From Ascidia mentula (taxonomy: Eukaryota; Chordata; Ascidiacea; Phlebobranchia; Ascidiidae): a DNA stretch of 64,000 nt. Within the stretch, counting starts at the first letter, position 1. Each line of letters opens with the position of its first letter. Shown here piece after piece: positions 23,401 through 34,388 of the stretch. Under the pieces are notes generated by a model. That model did no database searches and had not been told where the DNA came from. It worked only from the letters and a program-made list of their open reading frames with translations. The stretch covers positions 14,446,001-14,510,000 of the forward strand of contig OX387203.1 in NCBI GenBank assembly GCA_947561715.1, written 5' to 3'. Position numbers and translations under genes: made by a program.

Positions 23401-26400
23401 CAATTTAATGGCATTTATGTACACCTGGGCATTCCAGGCCACTGTTCTGTCTGTGGGAGATCGCCAGTTGGACTTTACAGCAGGGATGCACAACACGAAT
23501 GTCATATTTGGTTTTCCAGTGGTTTTTGATATGACTTTGCAAACAGGTTTCAACATTAAAAAAATGCATTAATCCTTGAATTGTGCATCCTGCTTTACTG
23601 GGAAAATGGGATTAATTCAGCTATGCTGTATTCATAGGGCAACCACTGCTTTAAACCACACCAGGAGTCCATTTCAAGAGCAAATCAAAAATAAGGCATT
23701 TTTAGAGCCATTGAGATCTATGGATATTCTTACTGACTGTTTCAAGTACAGCAACAGCAAAATTGAAAAAAAAGGCATCACAGCCAAGACTGGTAAAGCT
23801 TCTTTTCCTGACAGCTCAAGAAATAAAAAAGCATTGAAGTTTGAACTCATAACCCTGGTCATTAGGAACCATAGTTCTACCAGCCAAGGTATGAGAGTTC
23901 AACAAAATAAAAACACCCAAATTGGCTGCGATGTCACTGACGAATTGGAAGAAACTAACCAAAAATACTGAGTTTATCAAGTCAAGCATAATAATGCTGT
24001 AACACATAATACACTGTCAAATCTTTTGGAGCCCAGTTTAAAAACAGAAGCATTGTTGTTGGTTATGTTTCACTCTAACAGTTATCTGCTTCGAAAACAT
24101 TTCCCACCATTTTCCGGCGACTGTTTTGAATGTTGGGCCTTGGAATTTGTTGCGCCACCTAATGTTTTGGATAAAGACGATTCAGTATTTTTTGAAGCCA
24201 AACCATCCCTGCAAACTTTAAAACAGCGTGTTGAAATATATAGCATAGCATATATCATTCTTTTTGTATTTCTTTGTAGCCTTTAGTAAAGTGCTGTAAA
24301 ATTCACAACATGCATGGATGCAACATTACTCTTCAGTTTGTGTTAAAAAAATGTTATACTTTGGTAGTTGCACTAAAAATCAGGTAAACACCGTGTGTAT
24401 ATAGGGCAGAACTTACATGTTTCATGTCCCAGCTCACCACCATCTATTTGATGTATTCTGGTTGCCTCAATTTTAGTTGCAGCAGTGGAGGTTTCACCAG
24501 CTGTAGAAACATGTGTATTACAAAGCAGAAACAAAATATACTGGGCAACCATCTGCTTACGTGCCTTGATGAAACAGAGAACAAACATTTGCTGAAATTC
24601 TAGTAAAATTTTAAATAATTGTTCCAGTGGTTCTCAACCTGCAAGGGCTTTTTAAGTGGTGTGCACAAAAAATTGCAACATAGACAAATTCCATCCAAAA
24701 ATGCCAATTATACCTGTGGTTTGTTAGCATTGATGTGAAATTGCATGCTACGGCATATGACTTAAACAGTTTCAAAAAGGAAGAATTATTGATATGTTAT
24801 GTTTCACTCAAACAGTTTTCTGCTTTGAAAACATTTACCACCATTTTCCGGCGACTGTTTTGAATGTTGGGCCTTGGAAGTTGTTGCGCCATCTAATGTT
24901 TTGGATGAAGAAGATTTTACATTTGTTGAAGCCAAACCTCCTCTGCAAGCTGTAAAACAATGAGTCACAATATATAGTATAGCATATAATATATCTTTCT
25001 TTTTCTTTCAAATACATTTAAGTTTGTTGCTAAGTAAACAGCAAAATTTTGTCAGCAAAAAAGATAACAGAAACACATTTTTAATACACAAATACCAAAT
25101 TAATGTAGTACTGACGGATTTTATGCATCTTGGAAATTGTCATACCGCTGACAGCACTATTGACAGGATCAGATTCCGAACTGGTTTCACTACGTCAACT
25201 TCCAGAGGCTTTGATTGAAAATTATGAAATAAAAATAATGGTCAATAAAGCACAAACTTTCCAATGCGCTGCACATACCTGGTTTGTGTCCGAGCAAAAG
25301 GCCACACACAAAACGGCGAACCATTGCCCAATGGGGTTTGTAAATCAAATCGTCAACGATTTGATCAAATTCTTCATCTGACATGAACATAGAAATGTGG
25401 TATGCACCAAACATTTCCTGCAGAACTTGATGAAGGTAGTAGAAGAGAACATTCACCCCATCAAAGACTCTACGACTGGGAAGCCAGGAGAACTTTGCCA
25501 TTTTGAACACTACATCCTGTACTTTTACATCTTCTAAACCTACTTTTTGAAGGTCATCATGCATGAACACAACGGTTTTACGAACCATGCCTTCATATGC
25601 CATTTTGCTAAGTGGCAACTTGAGGTCTTCTAATTTCTCTCCTTTTGCATGCTGAGAGTGGCCAAGTTGTTGCAAAACGGCATCAAATACATTAGTTATG
25701 GTGGAAATACTGTGTACCTCACCGAATAACCCAGCATAAACAATAAATTGTAAAAGCATGGGATTGCGGCATAAATCAAGCAATTGTGGAGATTTAGTTT
25801 CAAGTTTGTTCCACAGTTCATTTGCTTTATCACCCGAGTAACTATCAAACAGTGTCTTTGCATCCTCAGGAGAAAGATCACTGACATAAATTGTTGCCTT
25901 AGGTCGGAGTCCTGTTGGTATTGATAGCAATGAGTGGGGTCGAGAAGTAAAAATCAATTTAGATTTTGGAAAAAATTGCCTGCTGCAAAGGTTAGTGACA
26001 AGTTGTTGTACTGGCAAGGGAGTGCCATACTTTACATTTACAGGTGCCATGTTTTTTAGTGTCCAGGTTGCCTGATCTAATCCATCAAAAATAAAAGCAC
26101 ACTTTTCTGGGTTCTTTATCATCCACTGGAAAACCAAACTGAGTGTTTTCTGTGGAGCATGGTTGAACTGGTTATCCAGCAGAAGCTCCTGCAAAGTAAG
26201 CTTTTCATCGCCATAGTTTAGATACATGAACCGAAGATGAAGCACTAAGTGATCTTCTGTTCCTAGTTGCCTGCACAATCTCTTTGAAAGAGTAGATTTG
26301 CCACATCCAGGCGGTCCAAGAAAAGCTAGAAATATACCTTGCTGGTTGTCTTCTTTGAGGCTTGAAACTAGTTGCTGAAATTTGATGTGTTCACCAACAA

Positions 26401-26619
26401 ATCGATCATTGCCTTGCTTGCTTGTTGATGGCTGAAACTCATTTTCCTTTTGAGGATGAAATCCTTTGTAAATATCAGTATCTATCAGTGTTGGTTGAAC
26501 CTCTGGTATTTCAACCTTTTGCAACACTTCACTGTAAGGGACAACATCTGGATCAAGATTTTCAAGCTGATACTTTTTGATTTCATCAACTGCCTGTTGC
26601 AAATTTTTTTCTGCAAATT

Positions 26620-29168
26620 TTAAACAAGTTTTTCAGATAATAAATCTATGTTACTGTGGTTTCTTGAGAAACAGTGAGCTCTAGCAACTATGTTTGGCTG
26701 GTTTATTTTTAGTGCAGCATGCTGCATAACCACAACGTAAATTGAGGATAAGCATTTATCAGTAAAATTATATCGTGATGGTAACGTCTAACGCCACAGA
26801 AAAATGATAAAATCCTTAAGTACAAAAACGGGAAAAATTTTGTCTGCTGTTTAGTTTTTTAGCCATCCGTATTATGTATCATCATATTTTCTTTTCAAAT
26901 GCTTGTTTACAAAGTTTTAGTTGATGGAACTTCTTTTCTTCGGAGTAGGAACAAACATAATTTCAGATGACATCAATAAACATCACAGAATATATTAAGT
27001 TGTAATCGGCAAATTTCGAGTTGTAACTCTCTGATTGGTTGGATTTTTACCCACAATGCAGTATAGTTTACGGAGGATAAAAAAAATCTGCCAAAAAATA
27101 CGCATATTGGAATTTCTATCAAAATAAATTTGGCGGCGGAAAATTTCCACCTTGTATTTAATCCTCTGTTACAAAAGAAGGAGGACGTCACAAAGCAATC
27201 AGTGAAGCAATGGGGTCAATTTTACGGTTGAGTGAGCACGTATGCATGTGCTATTGCTTGGGCGAATTTGAGCCAGTTTCGTGCAGTTTTAAGTAGAGTT
27301 TTGGGCGTGTTAATTCAGGTAGCTACGTGGTAACGTGTGTTGTATAAAATTGAGTTAAAAAGGCGGTTTAATTTTGAGGTTATATCTGCGTAATAATTAA
27401 AGACTTATGTCTGCGTTAAACGGCGAAAAAATTCTGGTTTTCTGCAAGTTATGTTCCCAGTTCTAAACTATCCGGCCTGGCGAAACCTAGTGTGAAGAAA
27501 GTGTGCAGAAAAAGTGGACGCGAACATATGAGCGGGAAGTACATCAATCGAAATCATAATCACTCAGCAAAACAAGGAAAACAAGCCAAGTTTTTTAACA
27601 AAGTTGTATATTTTCTATTTTTTCACAGAAAGAACTTTTAGCGATTGTATGAGAGTGTTTCCGTTCCACAGTCCGCAAAAAAAGCTTCATCGTAGACAAA
27701 CGTAGATGTTTCAGCTGCAGTGTTTGTTTTACATGTTGGCCAAACAAGCGTGAAGACAATTCCTTACTTTCTATAAGCCCATGTGATCGGCGTGAAGATG
27801 CCTTGGTAACTTACTGGCACCGTAGCTTCATTTGACAGTTTGGCTTAACACTAGATACGGTAAACTGGAATCTTCTGTCCACCGTAATCCATATTGGAAA
27901 TATCTGTCCCTGTACTGTCGTATCTACCAACTGATTTAAACGTTTTCACAAACACTTTTACTTCCCGCATGTTTGCACAGTTTTGCTTGTCACAGCTACC
28001 AAAATATTCAAACACTTGTCCTCAAGTGGTTTGTAAAACGGTTACGTAGGTTATTTGTGATATCACAAGGTTATAATTTGTGATCTTTCATCAACTTTTC
28101 GCGGCACACACAGTTTGCGAAACCTGTTAAATGCATTATTCTGACAAGCTCTAAATGGCACTATTCGTTCAAGTAGACAAAAAAGATCGCATGCTCATCA
28201 TGATTCTACAAGGAAAATGAGAGCTCCCGATCATCTGGATCCAAACACAAATTACTAAACACATAAAAGTGTCTGAAAACTTTACAGCTTTCACGCGAAA
28301 AGGTCACGGACAGTATGGTTTCGTCTTAAATGCTGGAGTCAGACACATTCTTATTTCAATCGGAATATGGCCTTCTCTGAAAGCAGAGATGTTGTGACAA
28401 CCAAGACATACACGCCCACAACCTTCTAGTATCATGCGACAGAACCTTTCTCGCACTTGCATTCCGCCCCCAACAACTACTGTACTTAGACAGTCTCTAT
28501 CTCAATGGTATATATGTTAATTGCTCTTGCTCAGTCGCTCTCTCTTAAGGACTCGGTTACCCAGTTTTAAATTCCATTGATATGACTCTTGTGCTATAAT
28601 TCGTAAACGCATTCTGTTCACGGAGTCAAATTAGTTATAGTGCAGAACACGCCCCAGAAGATGAGAACTATAGTCACAACAGCCAAGTTCACAGCGCTGC
28701 GTCTAACCCATGCTCCGCAATAGAGTTTTAGGTGCTTGACAATTTCTGAAATTACATAAACTCATTACATAAAAGCTAAACATGTACAAGAACTTGCATT
28801 CCCAGACATAGCACCAGATTTCCATAGCAATGCATCATGCATAGCAACCTAACTGATCATTGGTAGCTAGATTGCTGACAACCATAAACAAAAATGTAGA
28901 ATGGATTCAGTGAAAAATAATCTGCAGTGACAATTTAATTTGATGATGTCCACGTCATTTCATCAGAGTCTAACTGTCTAAGTCACATAATATGTTGAAT
29001 TGGATTCTATGTTGTCGTTGGGGCTAGACACAGATATTGTTAAATGAGTCGCAATTAAGCTAACAATTTTGTCATCTCCAAATGGTCGAATATAAATGCT
29101 AAATCAGTTTGGTTTCAACTTGAATACAAGCATTTGTATTCCAACCTTCCCTAGTAAAACTCCCATAC
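26620..29168 (-). other. Intron 2 of NLR-B
   Basis: Matches intron 2 of NLR-A but carries about 295 bp (28,799-29,093) absent from unit A and lacks about 100 bp present there near 9,250. Contains the unit B copy of the small ORF (listed). Nothing else looks coding. Confidence 0.5.
27851..27970 (-). CDS. Possible 39-aa small ORF, unit B copy
   Basis: ATG-initiated frame MREVKVFVKTFKSVGRYDS, then NMDYGGQKIPVYRI and a TAG stop. See the unit A copy for the substitution pattern. It lies inside intron 2 of NLR-B on the same strand and ends about 1.2 kb upstream of the NACHT exon. Not recognised; a fragment of an unrelated gene's last exon is as likely as a real small protein. Confidence 0.3.
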   Translation of the reverse strand: MREVKVFVKTFKSVGRYDSTGTDISNMDYGGQKIPVYRI

Positions 29169-29663
29169 CTCGTTTTTCTTCTGATTCTGAACTGTTTGTT
29201 TTCGGATGATGATGATGATGTACGTCACCAGTATGTAGGTGCAGGTTCTGGAATGGAACCAGGAAACGTTGGCAAACACACAAATATTAATCGTCCAAAA
29301 AGACAGCATGGTCATTGAAATATTTAAAAATCCATTACTGTTTCTAAACTGTCAACGTGCGTGCTTGATTTTCTCCAACCTCTACCACCAGTACAGCAAG
29401 TCTTAATATTGAAGAACAACAAGCTTACCTCGGCAACAATGTTTAGTGAATTTTCTCCTTCTGTTTGTTTTTCGGCCATTCTTGGATTAGCAGGTGTAGG
29501 TTTGTATTGCAAGTACAGTATAGAAATATATCACACATATATATACAAGCTGTGTAAAAATTTGGTATGCAGTTATGATGCAACAATGATGTAAATTGTT
29601 TCTAATCCAATGTTTTCATTCTGAAATACAAATATTTTATCTCAAACTAATCACGAAATTCGC

Positions 29664-29804
29664 CTAAGTCAGAATTTCGTAAAATTTTTGGGCTGCAGGC
29701 CTTTTGTATTCATATTGTTTTTCTCGGCCCGCAATCTTATGTTCCATGAATTTTTCCGCTTTCTCGGGGTGGAAGGCAAAAGAAAGCAAAAATTGTTCGG
29801 CCAT
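29664..29804 (-). CDS. Small ORF created by duplication of the NLR-B start region
   Basis: The 5' part of NLR-B (start codon context and upstream DNA, about 29,470-29,600) is repeated at about 29,800-29,930. The second copy keeps ATG GCC GAA but then runs into about 200 bp absent from unit A, giving a 46-aa frame beginning MAEQFLLSFAFHPEKAEKF. No donor site corresponding to exon 1 is present. Function unknown; it may be an upstream ORF on NLR-B transcripts or an inactive by-product. Confidence 0.35.
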   Translation of the reverse strand: MAEQFLLSFAFHPEKAEKFMEHKIAGREKQYEYKRPAAQKFYEILT

Positions 29805-30485
29805 TCTTGGATTAGCAGTTAGCTTCGTATCGCAAGTACAGTATAGATATATATTACACATATATACAAGCTATGTGAAAATGTGTATACAGTTAAGATG
29901 CAACAAGGATGTAAATTGTTTCTGCTCCAGTTTTTGTCACACAGTTGGAAATACTCATACACTTTGGTAAATAAACACACATATACTTATGCATGTATTT
30001 AAAACACACATACTCATGTCATGAACATAAAAGTAAACTAATGTATTGCAGATAACAGAAAAAAAACTAAAGTACACATATTTGGTCACTACAGTAAGCA
30101 CTGCCAGGCAAAATAAGCAACAATATGGTTGATTTATTCAAGCCAGTATTGAAGATTGCAGGCAAGAAAAAACGTTTGTTTCCGCCGTTTGGCATCTTGC
30201 GTTGAAATGATGGAACTGACTGCTTGTAACTTGCCATAGTTTTACAAATTATTCTACAAGCAACACCAGGATTTAATGTAAGTAGTTGTAACTATGGGAA
30301 TTCAACTTGTGTCAGTTCTCAAAGCAGGCACCGCATGTAAGAATGGTAGATACTCTATAACCACCTCACATACAGGCGATAGGGATTTTCCTGTTTCATG
30401 CGTGGCTACTTTAAGAATGGTCCTCGTCCTTTCAAGTAAACGAGACGGGAAATAAGTCATGCGATTGGCAGCATTCAGTAAAAAG

Positions 30486-30666
30486 CAGTGGTGGGATTCA
30501 ATTTTTTTGTCAGCCGGTTCTATCACAAAAGTTGTATTTTTCAGCGAGTTTTGTTACAAAAAGTCATATTGACAGCAACCAGTAATGCTAACCGGTTCGC
30601 TGATCTCATAAAATTTCGTTAGACAGTTCTATAGAACCGGTGCGAACCGGCTGAATCCCACCACTG
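30486..30666. mobile_element. hAT MITE, 181 bp, unit B copy
   Basis: Same terminal repeats as 11,051-11,230 (CAGTGGTGGGATTCA / TGAATCCCACCACTG), at the same place in the duplicated unit, so the insertion predates the duplication. Confidence 0.75.
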
Positions 30667-31579
30667 GTCACAAACCACAAGTAAATACATGTGGAGTTAT
30701 CAGCTGTGTTGGCTGGGTAATCCCCCGCTCGAACCACATATACAATGTCGAATAAATATTCGCAACCTGAATATTTATCACAAAATCTAATCACCAAGGC
30801 GACAACTCTATGTATTAAAACATTAACAAACTTCTGTCTACGGCACAACACATGCTTACCGACCCTAAGACACCATTCGTTAACATCACAAATTCGTCCC
30901 ATTCCCTAATGACGCAACAAACAAAAAACTACAGCACGCCATACGAAAACACAGCAGTGTTGACGTCACAAAGCGATACGTTTCGCTTTCAGTTTGTCGT
31001 GATTCGAATTCCATTATGAAACTAAATCTGACGACGAAAAGGAACGAATAAATTTGATATCTTTATGCATGGACTTAAGTATAATTTATACCAAGTACTG
31101 ATGGTAGTTTAGCATTAGAAATGTTTGTGCGCAATCTGTCAGGATGTTGTTGAGCTTGCATATTATAGCTGAATACTGAATTTTGTACTGCAGTATAACG
31201 ACCATGGTCTACCATCTGCACGGACAGTGTGAAGTTCTTAACAGTGCACTTCACAAACAACATAAATAACAAACTTACTTGTCAGCACAAAAAAATGTCA
31301 AAAGGAATGTTAGCACAGGGTAATCATATTTGCATAAGCGCAATTTCGGACACAGTTATTTCAGTTACGTTGGCAAATTTTGGCTTCAAAAACCATTTAA
31401 GACCTTTCAGACTCTTGAGCTTCGCAACTAAAGAATGATACTTAGTTCAGATGTTATTATAAGAGGTTGAGAGGTACCGTCTTCAAAATTCCGGTCATTT
31501 CCACTGACACAGGAATTAAACCGCCAATTTTCGTAAATGTCCGGACGACTTGGAACTCTAAACATACAGGCTACACAAT

Positions 31580-32665
31580 TCCTATTCATGGTTTCGATTA
31601 CGCGTCATCAATGGTTCAAACATCACAATGCTGCAGGTAAAGATTGGCTGAAAATGCATTGGTTTAGATAAGAGCTATTTACTAAAACGTGTGTAGCGCA
31701 GGCATAGATCCTTTTGCGGGAAAACTGTTACGTTTAGCCAAAGCAGAAAGCAGACTGACACTAAAGCTTATCTGTTATGTTTTTTTGTTGTTAGGAAAAT
31801 TTAGTTAGGAAAATTTCGTAAATTTTATAATCTTTTGCAAAACGTTCTCAAGTGACCTCCCAAACCGGGGATTCCCAAACCGGGGTCCGCAACGACTGCA
31901 CTGGGGTCCGTAACGATACCTCAAAAAACAATTGCTACATTTTATACAGTGCGTAAGCAGTAATCATAACTGGAGTGGTTTCGTAAGCTTTACAATACGT
32001 ACATTTTATATTTACTCTACTTTTGAATGGTTCTTACACTATCCTTGTGTCTTACAATTTCAAACTTGTTTACAAGTTTTTCTTTCTTTCGTTTCTTTTA
32101 CTACGCGTTTATGACGTAAGAATTCACTCTAATCGCCATTGTTAGTATTGTTTGTGGAATTCTCAACGCTGATTACGTTGCAAAATGGTATGACGTAAGA
32201 CAGGGGGTCCGAGAAAAACAGGTTCACAAAATGGGGTCCGCGGCCGAAAAAGTTTGGGAAACCCCGACCTAAGCACTAAACGCACACATCAATGCAATGC
32301 AGCTGCTAGATGCGCAAGCTTTTCTTCGACTAAACGGAAATTTTTGTTTTTGTTGCAATACGATCAAGATTTATTCAGCGCAGCAAAAACGCACACAACA
32401 GCGAAAGTTGGGGCCACGCGCGCTGGTTGCCGTTAATTGAAGATGTTTTCTTCGCCTATACGACAATTTTTGTTTTTGATGCTTGGTACTTACATTCTTC
32501 GACAAATTCTGCTTTACCTAAACGTAACAGTTTTCCACAAAAGGATTTAGGGCTGCGCTACACGCGTTTTAGTAAATAGCTCCTATCTAAACCAATGCAT
32601 TTTCAGACAATCTTTACATGTAACATTGTGACGTCAGACCCATTGTGACGCGAAGTCGGAACCAT
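31580..32665. repeat. Long palindrome, unit B copy, with the left arm shortened
   Basis: The right arm (about 32,280-32,665) is nearly complete while the left arm (about 31,580-31,770) has lost its inner part. The centre is a hAT-like MITE (about 31,867-32,268) with the GGGATTCCC / GGGAAACCCC end pair; GACCT flanks both sides. Confidence 0.6.
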
Positions 32666-33235
32666 GAATACTTCGAAAATATCTGAAAACAGCGTTGTTA
32701 AAGTAAACAAACACATATTGTCCGAGATATCTTTGGTCCAGGTAACACAATTATGTCGCAATTCCAACCGCAAAACTGCTAGTAATCAACGAATCAGTAA
32801 AACCACCACAAGCAGCAAATCTACTACTTCCAAAACAAGTTTCTTATAAAAAAGGGCTTCTGTAGTTGCGAGATTACAGCGAAAGAAACTGTTTCATCGC
32901 CTACACATCGAACTGCCAAGCGCCTGTGATTTTATTATTTGTAACCCAGAATATAACTGATCGGTGTTGCCTATGCACCCTGTCACTTATCAGGGAAACG
33001 AATCGACCGCATTTAGCTGCTGTAGCTTTTGGCATAAGTAGCAACCTGTTTTAATTGTGGTTGATACAGTGGCTGGAATTAGCGTTTGACAATAGACTAC
33101 AATTTTGTTTTGACGATAAATAATACCTTTAGCACTGGCGTTTGATTCAAAAATTAATAGTCACTTATTCGAAGGACTGTTTTTTTGCTTCGCTTTGATT
33201 TATCCTATAGATATAATAACTATTGAACAATATAA

Positions 33236-33490
33236 CGTATACCGCCACTGAACCGCAACTCACAGCTAGGTTTGAGGCAAGAAAATGTTTAAACCCCTCC
33301 GGACTCGTGCAAGCAAAATAACAACAATAAACGTTTTGAAGTGCGTCATTTTCGAAACCATTCATACGTCGCATTGTTTCAAAAATTTCCTGGTGATATC
33401 AATGCTTGTGAACTTTCGGCACAGGAAATGCGTGCAGAGCATAATGGATTAGCGATTCATCGCCTTAACCACTCGGCCACCTCGTCGTCC
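33236..33490 (-). repeat. tRNA-Ser-derived SINE, copy 3 (long form)
   Basis: Counterpart of copy 1, with the same ~90-bp spacer. The head reads GACGAGGTGGCCGAGTGG then GTTAAGGCGATG, closer to a tRNA A-box than copy 1. Confidence 0.55.
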
Positions 33491-33659
33491 AAAACCTGTA
33501 GTTAAACAAAATATTTATGTGAGAATTGTTTGGAAAAAATATTGTCTTGTAAAAACTACTTTAGTTCGGTTAAATATTGTCAATTGCACTTACATAAACT
33601 TAATATTTAACTGGTTTGCCACATCTTTCGATAGTTCAGTTGGTGCGGCGGAAGAGTTT

Positions 33660-34024
33660 ATTTGCTTGGCCATAATGTTTACTCTACTGTGGTTCGTCTC
33701 CATTAGTTCCTACCTAGTTTGGTCCCTAACGAATCGACGTCAAATGCAAGGAACCACAAAGTGGAAGATTTCCTGGTTAGTTAACCGACAAGACCATATC
33801 GCAAGCTGCACTTCGGAATGGGACGATCACGCCTTGCCATACAAGAGCATAAAGCGTTGTCTGATTGCCCTATACGTATATGTGAAGGTCGTCTTGCAAG
33901 TTGCGCGCTAGCTCACCGGTGTATCCTGACAACATCACGCGCGTCGGTTTCAACAAAAACTCTCCACATTTATTCAGAAAACAGCTGCCGGAAAGGAACA
34001 TTACAACGAAACGACGCTAGTTAG
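33660..34024 (+). pseudogene. Tc1/mariner-like transposase relic, copy 2
   Basis: Same relic as 14,412-14,790, with the SVSTKTLHIYSENS block in one frame and TTKWKISWLVNRQDHI in another. No core domain. Confidence 0.35.
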
Positions 34025-34388
34025 TGCATACCGGTTTAGTTGTGTCAATGCAGACAAGAAGATCCTGTTGATCCAATCTTCAACCACAAAGCTTGACCAT
34101 TTTGTCAATAAGTTCTGAACTTGTGAATAAACAGTGGATCCTTTGCTAATGACTTTGATCTCACTTAATCACGGTTATGGCTTAAACATGTATAACACAA
34201 AATGCAAAAAACAACAGGCTTTAGAGTTCGGTTTTATTCGGTAAATATTATGTCGTTGTAGCTGCCAAGAATAATATGTTTTAATTAATCTGTTCTTCTG
34301 GCACAATTAAACGTACACTTTTTTTCACTGACGCTTCATCTGCTATCCAGCAAGGCTTCCTCAAGGTCAATAAAAGTTAGGCCTACGT

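Larger units (their letters stand above)
21683..29479 (-). pseudogene. NLR-B: NACHT-LRR receptor copy with a nonsense codon in a small linker exon
   Basis: Exons in coding order: 29429-29479, 29169-29247, 25279-26610, 25146-25208, 24842-24949, 24438-24500, 24108-24215, 23268-23372, 22719-22811, 22140-22375, 21795-21959, 21683-21712. The N-terminus is MAEKQTEGE; the His-rich exon is shorter (VHHHHHP). NACHT is open, with GPPGCGKS for Walker A and FIFDGLD for Walker B. The LRRs are open. The one defect seen is in the 63-nt exon at 25,146-25,208, where GGA of NLR-A is TGA. That exon is phase 1-1, so a transcript that skips it keeps frame. The 63-nt exon matching NLR-A 4345-4407 is missing. The product would be a NACHT-only protein of about 490 aa if the exon is used, or a full receptor of about 790 aa if skipped. 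Confidence 0.75.
29931..34388. other. Spacer between NLR-B and protease P2
   Basis: Counterpart of 10.5-15.28 kb. Holds hAT MITE copy 2, the second palindrome, SINE copy 3 and the Tc1-like relic copy 2 (listed). No gene is supported. Confidence 0.5.
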
